The position numbers and the translations under genes are program-made. The notes under the pieces are model-generated. The model saw only the letters and a list, made by a program, of their open reading frames with translations. It did no database searches and was not told the DNA's origin. Below are positions 1-8,684 of a stretch of 64,000 bases of DNA, in pieces (the stretch's first letter is position 1; the number at the start of each line of letters is the position of its first letter). Source of the stretch: Algorimicrobium algoritergicola (lineage in GTDB: Bacteria > Bacteroidota > Bacteroidia > Flavobacteriales > Flavobacteriaceae); assembly GCF_008086165.1 (NCBI RefSeq), contig NZ_VSKL01000002.1, forward strand, positions 372,001 to 436,000. The letters are read 5' to 3'.

Positions 1-753
1 CCGAACAACCTCTTCATTTTCTTCATATTCCAAATTGTTCAGCTCACGCGTGTATTGCAACGTGGTTTCAGGCTCAATATAAACAATGCTTCCCGTTTTA
101 CTGCCTCCCATTATGGAACCCTTCACTTTGCGTCTGTACATTGCTTTAACCGCTAAAACACGCTTGTTGTCCACAACAGATTCACGGATATCATCTAAAT
201 ATTCTAATTGGTGATACGAATGAAGTGCCGAAGAAAAACTCTGATTAATTTTCCCTTTTACCTTGTTAATATCTTGTCGTAACTCATATAATAATGACGA
301 TGCGTTGTCCTTTACATCACCAAAGCGATCTATAATAGTATCAATTTCTTCAATTAAAGCTTTGGTAACTTCTATTTCTGAAGCAAATTCATATAAATTG
401 GTATAATACTCTTGAAATTTCTTAAGGAATAGAATAATATCATTAGCTGTAACAGAAATAGACACTATTTTTTTTAAACTATGCGCTTCTAAATAGGTGT
501 TTTCAATTTTTAAAAGCTTTAATTCTTTAGCAATGGTTTCAAAACCATGATTGGGAATACGGTTATCATTTAGTAATGACGCTAGATATTCATTAGTTAA
601 TACCAAGGCTTTTATAGCAGACTCTTTATTATTTAAAGGCGTAATTTGTAATGCAGCTTCATGACCTAAAGCCGTAACACACAACTCACTTACTTGTTGT
701 AAAACTGTTGAAAATTCAAGATCTTGGAGTGTTTTTTCGTGAATATGTATCAT
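1..753 (-). CDS. mutS2: MutS2-family protein, N-terminal part (runs off window)
   Basis: The first 251 codons are present, from an ATG at 751-753; the rest lies beyond the left edge. The protein begins MIHIHEKTLQDLEF, as Bacteroidota MutS2 proteins do. A long helical clamp follows (about residues 100-190). Then comes the segment KGSIMGGSKTGSIVYIEP, which matches the family pattern that precedes the ATPase core. MutS2 proteins are MutS-like ATPases acting on branched DNA or collided ribosomes; the P-loop and the Smr nuclease domain would be outside the window. A TATTTTTG element lies upstream at 794-801. The family call is firm, but completeness cannot be judged. Confidence 0.85.
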   Translation of the reverse strand, partial: MIHIHEKTLQDLEFSTVLQQVSELCVTALGHEAALQITPLNNKESAIKALVLTNEYLASLLNDNRIPNHGFETIAKELKLLKIENTYLEAHSLKKIVSISVTANDIILFLKKFQEYYTNLYEFASEIEVTKALIEEIDTIIDRFGDVKDNASSLLYELRQDINKVKGKINQSFSSALHSYHQLEYLDDIRESVVDNKRVLAVKAMYRRKVKGSIMGGSKTGSIVYIEPETTLQYTRELNNLEYEENEEVVR

Positions 754-793
754 AAATTGTCCTTATGGAAAGGAATAGCTTTTTTTAGGATAA

Positions 794-801
794 CAAAAAT
801 A
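794..801 (-). promoter_or_regulatory. Bacteroidota -7 element upstream of mutS2
   Basis: On the minus strand this reads TATTTTTG, an exact match to the Bacteroidota housekeeping -7 consensus TAnnTTTG. It lies 40 nt before the mutS2 start codon. No TTG is seen at the expected -33 distance. Confidence 0.5.
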
Positions 802-860
802 CGGATTATGTTTTAAAACTAATCTAAAGTTAAAAAGTATAAGTTCATTTTATATTTATG

Positions 861-868
861 TAGCTTTG
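861..868 (+). promoter_or_regulatory. -7 element for the alpha/beta hydrolase gene
   Basis: TAGCTTTG matches TAnnTTTG and lies 19 nt before the ATG at 888, which fits a short 5' leader. A clear -33 TTG is not visible. Confidence 0.5.
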
Positions 869-887
869 GCTTTTTAGAAATAAATTT

Positions 888-1853
888 ATGAAAATATTAA
901 AAGCCCTAATTCTTCTTACAATAGTCATCACGTTAACATCTTGTAAAAAGGACTATTTAAAATATACTGAAAAACCGAATTATGTAGCAGAACCAAATGC
1001 TAAATTAAAACCATATTTTGATGCTTATGATGCATCTTTAAAACTATGGGATATTCCAGTTGAAGAATTATATATTCCGACTAGTTTTGGAACGGCCCAT
1101 GTTGTAGTTAGTGGTCCTGATAATGGCGAACCATTGGTTTTATTGCATGGTATGAATGCGACTTCAACGAGTTGGTATCCAAATGCTAAAGCACTTTCAA
1201 AGGACTATAGATTGTTCGCAATCGATTTTATTTTGGAACCTGGGAAATCTCTTAAAACAGGAACTTTTGATGATGTTGAGCAAATTGTTACTTGGTATAA
1301 TGAAATTTTTGATCAACTGAAGCTTAAAGAGTTTACGCTTGTTGGTGCTTCGAGAGGTGGATGGATTTCTATGAAAATAGCCTTGTATAATCAAAAACGT
1401 ATCAAAAAGATGGTATTATTAAGTCCTGCGCAAACCTTTATTTGGATTAGACCAAGTGCTGATTTATTGAAAAATTTAATAACCCTTTTTTCTTCCGAAG
1501 AAAAACAAATAGAACAAGGCTTAAAGTCCATGTCTAGTAATGTTGCTAATATTGATAAAACATATTTAAAGCAATACTATAAATCGGAGAGTAATGATTC
1601 TATCAATAAATTTGTCTTGGATATGCGTCCGTTTTCCAAGCGAGATTTTCAGTCGTTGAAAATGCCTGTATTAGTTTTAATTGGTGATGATGACGTTATT
1701 AATAACTCAAAAACCATTCAAATGGCCAAAACCTTAATTCCTAAAGGTGAAGGTGAAATAATTGAAAACGCAGGACATTTTTTAACAGTTGACCAAGCGG
1801 ATGTAGTAAACATAAAAATTCTTGATTTTTTAAAAGCTGACAATACTAAATAA
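888..1853 (+). CDS. alpha/beta hydrolase, lipoprotein
   Basis: This 321-aa protein has a lipoprotein signal peptide ending in LTSC (Cys19), so it should be anchored in a membrane facing the periplasm or outside. The fold shows an oxyanion HG pair (residues 87-88, LLHGMN) and a nucleophile elbow GASRGG with Ser155. A GDDD loop near 268 can supply the acid, and AGHF near 298 the histidine. The catalytic triad of a serine hydrolase therefore looks complete. The substrate cannot be read from sequence; relatives include esterases and C-C bond hydrolases. It is transcribed alone, convergent with the carrier gene 12 bp downstream. Confidence 0.85.
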   Translation: MKILKALILLTIVITLTSCKKDYLKYTEKPNYVAEPNAKLKPYFDAYDASLKLWDIPVEELYIPTSFGTAHVVVSGPDNGEPLVLLHGMNATSTSWYPNAKALSKDYRLFAIDFILEPGKSLKTGTFDDVEQIVTWYNEIFDQLKLKEFTLVGASRGGWISMKIALYNQKRIKKMVLLSPAQTFIWIRPSADLLKNLITLFSSEEKQIEQGLKSMSSNVANIDKTYLKQYYKSESNDSINKFVLDMRPFSKRDFQSLKMPVLVLIGDDDVINNSKTIQMAKTLIPKGEGEIIENAGHFLTVDQADVVNIKILDFLKADNTK

Positions 1854-1865
1854 CGTTTTTCAAGA

Positions 1866-3359
1866 TTATAAGTACACTTGAAGGGTTATAATAATCATAG
1901 TGAAAATGGTTAGTATCAGTAGAAGTGGTAAAACAAACTTCAGCCATTTGTTATAACCCACTTTTACAATGGCTAATGATGCTAGAATTAATCCAGTTGG
2001 ATTAATAAAAGCAAATAAACCCATACCATATTGGTAACAGTTAACAATAATTTCACGACCAAAACCAACGGTATCAGCTAAAGGAGACATAATTGGCATG
2101 GTTAAAACAGCCATTCCAGAAGAACTAGGAATGAAAAAGGAAAGTCCGCTATAAATAAATAGCATGGCATTTGCAAAAAAACCTTTATTCATCCCTTCCG
2201 TTGCTGTACTTGCATGATATAGCATGGTATCGCTAATTAACCCATCATTCATTAAAACGGAAACGCCTCGTGCAATTCCTATAATTAAAGCCACACCTAG
2301 TAAATCTGAAGCTCCTCTAACAAAGGTTTCAACAAAAACTGTTTCTTGAATTTTTCCAATAATTCCAATTAAAATGGCACCAACAAAAAATACCGTTGTC
2401 ATTTCTACAAACCACCATTCTAATTGCGATACACCATATATCATGACCACAAAACAAAGTGTAAATACAATGAGTGTTAAACGTAGCCTAGTCGTTAATT
2501 TTAAAATGTTATCACTTTTAGTTCCGAAATGTGCTTCAATTTCTTCTTTTTGACTATAAATTATGGATTTAGTAGGATCTTTTTTCACCTTATTGGCATA
2601 TCGTAAAATATAAACAATACAGATTACAACACCTATTATTAATGTGATAACACGACCTGTTAAACCGGTTGTCCAATTAATTCCGGCAGCATCTGAAGCT
2701 ATAATTGTACTAAACGGGTTAACCGTTGAAAACATAGTTCCGATGGATGAACCTAAATAAATCGTAGCTAATGGTACCATAGCATCATATTTCGCAGCTA
2801 AAAACATGGGTATTAAAATAGGGTAGAAGGCAATGGTTTCTTCAGCTAATCCAAATGTGGTTCCTCCTAATGCAATAAGCGTTGTAACCAGTATAATTAA
2901 GATATATTCATGACCTTTAAGCGCGATGGCTAACCAGGATATTCCAGCATCGAAAGCGCCAGTATAGTTCATAATACCAATTAATCCACCTATAATTAAT
3001 ACGAGAAAAATAATATCAGAAGCTTCAATTATTCCTTTGATTGGAGATTGAAAAAATTCTACTAAACTTTGCGGTTTGGCTTCTACAACTTGATACGTAT
3101 TTGGAATAGAAATAGGTTTCCAAATATCACCTTCTGTAAACTTTTCTAAAGGGATATTTATATTTAAATTTTGTAATGTCTCTTGAGTTGCTGGTAATGT
3201 TTCTGTCGTTTCTAAATGTGTTTTAGAAAAACTATTACCTGCTTTATTATAAGCTAACGTATCGTATTTCCCCGCAGGAATAATCCATGTTAACAAGGCA
3301 ACGAGTCCAGCAATAATAAGTAAAATTGTTTGTGCTGTTGGAAATTTTAAATTTTTCAA
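1866..3359 (-). CDS. YfcC/DcuC-like inner-membrane carrier
   Basis: This 497-aa polytopic protein has about a dozen hydrophobic segments. It begins with a cytoplasmic stub and a first helix ending in WIIPAGKYD, a hallmark of the YfcC (COG1288) branch of anaerobic C4-dicarboxylate/basic amino acid carriers. A periplasmic loop of about 75 residues follows. Conserved glycine- and serine-rich segments include GGTTFGLAEET, and FFIPSSSGMAVLTMP near residue 410, typical of re-entrant transport motifs. It probably exchanges carboxylates or amino acids across the inner membrane; the substrate is not decidable. The gene stands alone and is divergent from ung. Confidence 0.8.
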   Translation of the reverse strand: MKNLKFPTAQTILLIIAGLVALLTWIIPAGKYDTLAYNKAGNSFSKTHLETTETLPATQETLQNLNINIPLEKFTEGDIWKPISIPNTYQVVEAKPQSLVEFFQSPIKGIIEASDIIFLVLIIGGLIGIMNYTGAFDAGISWLAIALKGHEYILIILVTTLIALGGTTFGLAEETIAFYPILIPMFLAAKYDAMVPLATIYLGSSIGTMFSTVNPFSTIIASDAAGINWTTGLTGRVITLIIGVVICIVYILRYANKVKKDPTKSIIYSQKEEIEAHFGTKSDNILKLTTRLRLTLIVFTLCFVVMIYGVSQLEWWFVEMTTVFFVGAILIGIIGKIQETVFVETFVRGASDLLGVALIIGIARGVSVLMNDGLISDTMLYHASTATEGMNKGFFANAMLFIYSGLSFFIPSSSGMAVLTMPIMSPLADTVGFGREIIVNCYQYGMGLFAFINPTGLILASLAIVKVGYNKWLKFVLPLLLILTIFTMIIITLQVYL

Positions 3360-3424
3360 GACATATTGTTTTATGATGCTAAAGATAATATTAATTTAGT
3401 GCTGACATAAAAAATGTTATACAA

Positions 3425-4090
3425 ATGGAAGTGAAAATTCATGAAAGTTGGATGCCGTATTTACAAGAGGAGTTTGAAACGGATTATTTTAAGGCATTAA
3501 TGGCTTTTGTAGCATCTGAATATCAAAAACACACCTGCTATCCGCCAGCATCAGAAATTTTTCAAGCATTTTTAGCTTGCCCTTTTAAAGAAACCAAAGT
3601 AGTTATTATTGGCCAAGACCCGTATCATGGCGTAGGTCAAGCTAATGGTTTATGCTTTAGTGTATATGAAAACACGCCACATCCACCGTCTTTAAGAAAT
3701 ATTTTTAAAGAATTGGAGTCTGATATCAAAAAGCCGTATCCAGAAAGTGGCAGTTTATTACATTGGGCAAAACAAGGTGTTTTATTATTAAACGCCACAT
3801 TAACCGTTAGAGCTCATGAAGCTGCTAGTCATCAAAAAATGGGTTGGGAAACCTTTACGGATAACGTAATCAAAACTATTAGTGACAAACAGAATGATGT
3901 AGTGTTTTTACTTTGGGGTGGGTTTGCTAAAAAGAAATCTAAATTAATTGACACAAATAAACATACCATTCTTACTAGTGGACATCCATCTCCATTAAGT
4001 GCAAATAGAGGTTATTGGTATGGAAATAACCATTTTAGTAAAACGAATGCTATTCTAGAAAGTAAAGGCTATTTACCTATAAAATGGTAG
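3425..4090 (+). CDS. ung: uracil-DNA glycosylase, family 1
   Basis: At 221 aa it has the usual family length. The water-activating loop GQDPYHG is at residues 63-69, with catalytic Asp65. The uracil-binding FS segment (NGLCFSV), the LLLNATLTV strand and the leucine loop GHPSPLSA near the C-terminus are all intact. The enzyme removes uracil from DNA to start base-excision repair in the cytoplasm. It is a single gene; its stop codon touches the end of the convergent lipoprotein gene. Nothing is unusual. Confidence 0.97.
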   Translation: MEVKIHESWMPYLQEEFETDYFKALMAFVASEYQKHTCYPPASEIFQAFLACPFKETKVVIIGQDPYHGVGQANGLCFSVYENTPHPPSLRNIFKELESDIKKPYPESGSLLHWAKQGVLLLNATLTVRAHEAASHQKMGWETFTDNVIKTISDKQNDVVFLLWGGFAKKKSKLIDTNKHTILTSGHPSPLSANRGYWYGNNHFSKTNAILESKGYLPIKW

Positions 4091-4690
4091 TTAATTTACG
4101 GTAAAATAATAGCGTCCAATTGTGTCAGACTCCATAATTTTTGAGTTGATAGAAATGTGTTCATTATTATAAGAAACAGTTGAAATACTAACCAATTCTT
4201 CATCCTCATTATAATAACTCTGTGAGCCTGACAGGTAATACCTACCAGATTCCAAAAGTTTAATGCCAAATTTATTGTTGAAAATAGTATTGTCAAAATC
4301 GCAACGAACAAATAAACTTTGATAATCTACCGTTGTCTCACCTTCAATAACTTCTAATGCATTTTCATTTAGTTCAATTAAAGCGTACGTGCCATAAGCC
4401 GTTTCCTTATATAAATTTAAATAGTAATAGTAGAAGTTATCTGAAGAATCTGGAATAATAAAATCGGTTAAAAAAACCGTCGTATCATTTATGGATACTT
4501 GTTCATTATTGAGGGTCGTTGAAATATAGATGGTGTCATCAACCTGAAAATTGTTTGTATTGTTTTCTATCTGTATAATCGTATCATTCCTTACGTTCGT
4601 GTTGGAATATATATAATCATCCTCACCAGGACAGCAAATAGAAGCGCATAAAGAAATTCCTGTCAGTATTGTGAAAGATGCAATTTTCAT
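4091..4690 (-). CDS. hypothetical secreted/lipoprotein
   Basis: This 199-aa protein has a short hydrophobic N-terminus followed by two cysteines (ASICC, residues 17-21), which can serve as a lipobox. The mature part is rich in Asn, Thr and Tyr, with alternating short strands, suggesting a beta-sandwich exported protein. I do not recognise the family. It has no operon partner: the next minus-strand gene upstream ends about 65 bp away. Low-complexity Asn/Thr composition is usual for flavobacterial exported proteins. Confidence 0.6.
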   Translation of the reverse strand: MKIASFTILTGISLCASICCPGEDDYIYSNTNVRNDTIIQIENNTNNFQVDDTIYISTTLNNEQVSINDTTVFLTDFIIPDSSDNFYYYYLNLYKETAYGTYALIELNENALEVIEGETTVDYQSLFVRCDFDNTIFNNKFGIKLLESGRYYLSGSQSYYNEDEELVSISTVSYNNEHISINSKIMESDTIGRYYFTVN

Positions 4691-4754
4691 AATTCAATTT
4701 ATGAGTAGATGCACATTTAAAGAAAAGGTTGCGTGAAAAAAGAAAAACAATTAA

Positions 4755-4940
4755 TTAACTCCCAGTAGGCGCTAGTTGAACTGATTTAGTAGAAATAACT
4801 CTGTTTTTAGTAACAACAAATGTTGGTCGGTTTTCAATTTTTTGGTTAACACGTTTTGTGGTTTTGTTACAACTAAAGATTAGTAATAAAAAATTAACTA
4901 CAACCAAAAAAGTGAGTAAAAAAGTAATCGTTAATAGCAT
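4755..4940 (-). CDS. small single-pass membrane or lipid-anchored protein (61 aa)
   Basis: The ORF encodes one strongly hydrophobic N-terminal segment of about 22 residues ending in IFSC, then a basic tail that finishes VQLAPTGS. The ATG at 4938-4940 is the only good start. The hydrophobic-then-basic arrangement looks like a real small membrane protein or lipoprotein. It is short, no duplicated copy is visible for comparison, and the function is unknown. Confidence 0.5.
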   Translation of the reverse strand: MLLTITFLLTFLVVVNFLLLIFSCNKTTKRVNQKIENRPTFVVTKNRVISTKSVQLAPTGS

Positions 4941-5189
4941 AAGCGATGAATTTAATTGATCTCAAGGAGTCAAATATACTGCAATTTACTTAAAAATTAT
5001 AATAATTTTAACATTTATCGATATAAGGTGTGTTTTTAAAGACGTGATTACTAGGTGATTTGGATGAGTAATTCAACTATTTGTTAAATTATAGGTAAAA
5101 TAAAACACATCATGAATGCTATTTTAACACTTTTATTACCACATTCAGAATTAAAGAAAATCTCTAAATAATCACATTCTTACCGTATT

Positions 5190-5675
5190 TTAATTTGCAG
5201 ATCTTGTAGCTGTATAAAAAGCATCGTTGTTTTGTTTATTAACGTTTTTCATACCTGAAGCAAAAAAATCAATAATGTATCGTTTTATAGGTGAAGAATT
5301 TGATAAACAATCTTTTGTTTCGGAATCAAAAACCCATGCTGATGAGTATAAATCGGTTCCACTAGTACTAGAAACAATTGTATAACGTTCTGAACTGTTT
5401 TTGAATAATTGTAAGTTTTCCCAAATATAATAACGACCATACGTCTCTGTTGGTGCTTTAGTTTTGTTCCAAAGACCAAAATTATCATATAATATTCTAA
5501 CTGTATATTGTGGATTTCTATTTACTATTCGTAGTTCATTATTGGTACTGGAATCGGTTTCTGTAATTGATACTTGATGATGTATTTCAATGCCACTTTT
5601 AAAATATTGCGTGTCATGAGCTTTACAACCCATAAAGCCGAAGCTTAAAATAAATATAATTATAAAAAATCTCAT
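5190..5675 (-). CDS. hypothetical lipoprotein, last gene of the oxygenase operon
   Basis: The 161-aa product has a signal peptide ending in GFMGC (Cys17), so it is a probable lipoprotein. The remainder is beta-rich with no motif I recognise. It starts 20 bp after the NMT1-like gene on the same strand, so it is probably cotranscribed as the last gene of the 9635-5190 operon. Function is unknown. Confidence 0.6.
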   Translation of the reverse strand: MRFFIIIFILSFGFMGCKAHDTQYFKSGIEIHHQVSITETDSSTNNELRIVNRNPQYTVRILYDNFGLWNKTKAPTETYGRYYIWENLQLFKNSSERYTIVSSTSGTDLYSSAWVFDSETKDCLSNSSPIKRYIIDFFASGMKNVNKQNNDAFYTATRSAN

Positions 5676-5695
5676 GTATATTTTGTGAATGGGTT

Positions 5696-6553
5696 TTATG
5701 GTAAATTATGAACTAGTGTATCATAAGGAACCGTTTTTGAAATAATATCCAACGCTAATAATTGCTCTTGGATATTGTTGATAGTATCTTCATCAATGGC
5801 ACTTTGCGACCATTCCGTTAATGATAACCACTCCTGAACATCTTCTAATTTCTGATCATATCGTGACGCAATTACTTGATCGATATTCGGAATTGTTTTG
5901 AAGTCTTTAGTCGACTTATTTATGATATTCAAAATAGTTTGTAATTCTTCGGAATGATTTTCAATAAAATGATCACTAACAGCAATTACAAAACAAGGCC
6001 AAGGGGTAGGGCAGTTACCCAATCGTCTAAAAACACCTTTATCTACTATGGGTTTGGTCATAAATTTTTCCCACATAAAATAATCTGCCGAATTATTTGA
6101 AAGCGCATCCACAGCACCATCTAAATCTTTGACGACTTCAAACTGTAAGTCTTTTGTTGTATCCCAATTATTATTTTGAGCATTTATATAAGCCATTAAA
6201 TGCGATCCAGAACCATAGCGACTAATAGCTGCTTTGGTTCCTTTTATATCTTTCAGGGACTGGTACGGCGAATTTGCGCCTACATGAATTCCCCAAATTA
6301 AAGGGGTTTCCACAAATGTTTGAACAATTTTGGAAGGATTTCCTTCAATAATATCTTTAATAATACCTTCCGTTAGAATAACAGCAATATCAATATCGCC
6401 TTTGCGCAAGGCTTTACTCATAGCTCCAGTTCCGCCTGGATAATCATGCCAGCGTAAATTGATGTTTTCTTGTTTATAATCGCCATTTTTCAACGTTAAA
6501 TACCAAGCCAAATTGAAATGTTCTGGAACACCACCTATTTTTACCGTTTTCAT
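5696..6553 (-). CDS. NMT1/THI5-like substrate-binding-fold protein, cytoplasmic
   Basis: This 285-aa protein has the two-lobe periplasmic-binding-protein fold of the NMT1/THI5/SsuA-like family. It opens with KIGGVPEHFNLAWYL, then has a GDIDIAVILTEG strand and ISRYGSGSHLMA as the ligand-cradling loop. There is no signal peptide, and no ABC permease or ATPase lies nearby, so it may be an intracellular binding protein or enzyme rather than a transport component. Its start overlaps the stop of the nucleoside phosphorylase gene by 4 bp, which implies translational coupling. A THI5-type Cys/His motif is not apparent. The ligand is unknown. Confidence 0.75.
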   Translation of the reverse strand: MKTVKIGGVPEHFNLAWYLTLKNGDYKQENINLRWHDYPGGTGAMSKALRKGDIDIAVILTEGIIKDIIEGNPSKIVQTFVETPLIWGIHVGANSPYQSLKDIKGTKAAISRYGSGSHLMAYINAQNNNWDTTKDLQFEVVKDLDGAVDALSNNSADYFMWEKFMTKPIVDKGVFRRLGNCPTPWPCFVIAVSDHFIENHSEELQTILNIINKSTKDFKTIPNIDQVIASRYDQKLEDVQEWLSLTEWSQSAIDEDTINNIQEQLLALDIISKTVPYDTLVHNLP

Positions 6554-7422
6554 AATGTTATCATTTTATCCAAGGTGTAAATAATCAAATTCTCAACAAC
6601 CTTTTTTGGGTCTTTGCTAAAAGTTCCATTGGCACGATTAGCAATTATGGCATTAAGGGATAACGCATGATGGCCTAATAATTTTGATAATCCATATATA
6701 GCAGATGTTTCCATTTCTAAATTTGAAATCCGATTGTTCTCAAAATCAAATGAATCCATTTTAGTGTTTAAATCAGCATCCTGAACAGGTAATCGCAACA
6801 CCCGACCTTGTGGGCCATAGAAACCAACAGCAGTTGCTGTAATGCCTGTGGTCGTTTTTTCAGAAGAAAAATGATTTTGTAATGTGGAACTATTGGCAAT
6901 AAAAAGAGGTCTCGATTTATTACTATGCCAATTGGTATGATTGATAAAAGCCGATTCAATTTTAGGATTTGTATACGGATCTATTTGATAAAAATGAAGT
7001 AAACCAGTTAAATCCAACCCATGGGAACTAAGGACAAAACTATCAACAGGTATATCATGTTGTAATGATCCTGACGTACCAACTCTAACAATGTTTAAAG
7101 ATGTAAGATTCTTTTTTGGTTGACGTGTTTGTAAATCAATATTTACCAAGGCATCCAATTCATTCATGACAATGTCAATGTTATCAGGACCAATTCCGGT
7201 AGATATAACCGTTAACCGTTTCCCTTTATAAATACCTGTTTGTGTTTTAAATTCACGTTTTTGAGTGGTGAATTCAATAGAATCGAAATATTTGGTTATT
7301 TTTTCAACACGATCCTGATCACCAACAAAAATTATGGTGTTTGAAATATTCTCTGGTTTTAAATTTAGATGATAAACACTTCCATCTGGATTTAATATCA
7401 GTTCGGATTCTTTTATTGGCAT
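6550..7422 (-). CDS. nucleoside phosphorylase (uridine phosphorylase-like)
   Basis: The 290-aa protein matches the PNP/UDP phosphorylase fold. The phosphate-binding start is FVGDQDRVEKI, followed by STGIGPDNIDIVMNEL and the central VRVGTSGSLQ strand. The ribose-binding segment is NLEMETSAIYGL, near residue 235. It should split a nucleoside with phosphate into base and ribose-1-phosphate in the cytoplasm; base preference cannot be read. It sits 4 bp downstream of the DUF1835 gene and overlaps the next gene by 4 bp. All key segments appear intact. Confidence 0.88.
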   Translation of the reverse strand: MPIKESELILNPDGSVYHLNLKPENISNTIIFVGDQDRVEKITKYFDSIEFTTQKREFKTQTGIYKGKRLTVISTGIGPDNIDIVMNELDALVNIDLQTRQPKKNLTSLNIVRVGTSGSLQHDIPVDSFVLSSHGLDLTGLLHFYQIDPYTNPKIESAFINHTNWHSNKSRPLFIANSSTLQNHFSSEKTTTGITATAVGFYGPQGRVLRLPVQDADLNTKMDSFDFENNRISNLEMETSAIYGLSKLLGHHALSLNAIIANRANGTFSKDPKKVVENLIIYTLDKMITL

Positions 7423-7426
7423 GTTT

Positions 7427-8353
7427 TTATTTTTTTATAAGTTCGTTATGTTTGGTGCTGTAATAAAAATCTAATCGGTTAACACCACCAAAAACTGTAT
7501 TGTTATTAATTTCAGCAGCAAAGTTTCGCAATCCAATAAGGGCTTCATGACCTTTTCGATTTAATTTAATACTGTTTTCTGTTTCCTCAAAAAACAGGGA
7601 TAAGGTATTAATTATATGATGAATTTGAATATCACCATAGCCATAATAACCTTGAAAATTTAAAGCATAACCCACTAAATGCCCTTTTGATTTAACGTCT
7701 TTATCACGAACAATAGTTAGTATGTTTTTTTCAATAACACTTAAACCACTTTTTAAATTTGGAAAACGTTTTAAATGGGCTTTAAGACAACTATTCAAAT
7801 ATATAAAAGATGATTTTTTAACAATATAAGGTTTTAGCAAATTATGATCTTTACCACAGTAAATATGCCAAATGGATCGTGCTATTTCTATATCTGAATC
7901 TAGTAATAATACTTTATTATCATAATGATCTAAAAGTTGGTCCGCTGTTAATTCTGACGATCCTTTTAAGTTTTTTTCGCCTTCAACACGTCCGCTACAG
8001 ACTAAATAGAGCGGTAAATTTACTTTTCTTTCTTGAAGTAATTTTATAACACCCAATAAATTAATATGGCAAAACAAATCATATTCAAACCAAAGAACAA
8101 TTTCATAAAACGCTTCTGTATTGTCTAAAATTCTTAATTCGTTTTTTATTTCTTCTTCATTAATCTCAATGGCATACACGTTTTTTAAAAACGCTTTTCG
8201 GGTATCTATAAATCGTTGCGAATCTATTTGAACAGGAGTAGGACCATCACATAACATTTCTTGCCATGTTAAAAAAGAGCCTTCAACATCTAATTCTTGT
8301 AAATAGTTTGTTAAATGCGTACCATTAGTAATATGAAGAATGCCTTTATCCAT
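7427..8353 (-). CDS. DUF1835 domain-containing protein
   Basis: This 308-aa protein has the DUF1835 signature at its N-terminus: HITNGTHLTNYL, then WQEMLCDGPT. A conserved-looking helical middle includes FYEIVLWFEYDLFCHINLL. The family's function is not established. Its ATG shares one base with the stop of the SUI1 gene (TAATG), a strong sign of translational coupling within this operon. No transmembrane segment or signal peptide is present, so it is cytoplasmic. Confidence 0.8.
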   Translation of the reverse strand: MDKGILHITNGTHLTNYLQELDVEGSFLTWQEMLCDGPTPVQIDSQRFIDTRKAFLKNVYAIEINEEEIKNELRILDNTEAFYEIVLWFEYDLFCHINLLGVIKLLQERKVNLPLYLVCSGRVEGEKNLKGSSELTADQLLDHYDNKVLLLDSDIEIARSIWHIYCGKDHNLLKPYIVKKSSFIYLNSCLKAHLKRFPNLKSGLSVIEKNILTIVRDKDVKSKGHLVGYALNFQGYYGYGDIQIHHIINTLSLFFEETENSIKLNRKGHEALIGLRNFAAEINNNTVFGGVNRLDFYYSTKHNELIKK

Positions 8354-8682
8354 TAGCCTCCAACGCGTTTAACTTGAAATCCTTTTTCTTTTAAAATGGC
8401 CATTATTTTATCGCGATAATCGCCTTGAATAATAATTTTATCATCTTTAAAACTGCCACCAACACTCAAGGTTGTTTTCAGTTCTTTTGCTAAGGCTTTA
8501 AAATCTTCGGTCGCGCCAGTATAGCCATCAATAATGGTAATAGGCTTACCTTTGCGTTTTTCATATTTGCATAATATAGGGTCATCTTGAATCCATAAAC
8601 CTTTGCTTGCATCTGCTGTAGCTTCAGATTCTTCCTCAATATGTTCTGGAAAAAGATTCTTTAATTGATCTTGTAAATCCAT
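8353..8682 (-). CDS. SUI1/eIF1-like translation factor (YciH family)
   Basis: The 109-aa product ends with a SUI1 domain. It contains GKPITIIDGYTG, then LKTTLSVGGSFKDDKIIIQGDYRDKI and a final GFQVKRVGG, the classic arrangement. The first 40 residues are acidic. Bacterial YciH proteins resemble eukaryotic eIF1 and may affect initiation fidelity. It lies 2 bp downstream of the oxygenase gene and overlaps the DUF1835 gene. Confidence 0.92.
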   Translation of the reverse strand: MDLQDQLKNLFPEHIEEESEATADASKGLWIQDDPILCKYEKRKGKPITIIDGYTGATEDFKALAKELKTTLSVGGSFKDDKIIIQGDYRDKIMAILKEKGFQVKRVGG

Positions 8683-8684
8683 AC

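Noticed and set aside
103-753. Frameshift or end of the left-edge gene
   Set aside because: The frame stays open to base 1, and truncation is only by the window edge.
4222-4250. CCTGACAGG palindrome resembling an intergenic repeat
   Set aside because: It lies within the coding sequence of the 199-aa lipoprotein and is explained by codons.
5113-5172. Plus-strand 19-codon frame in the gap at 4941-5189
   Set aside because: Very short with no terminator or repeat to support translation. The gap otherwise shows nothing notable.
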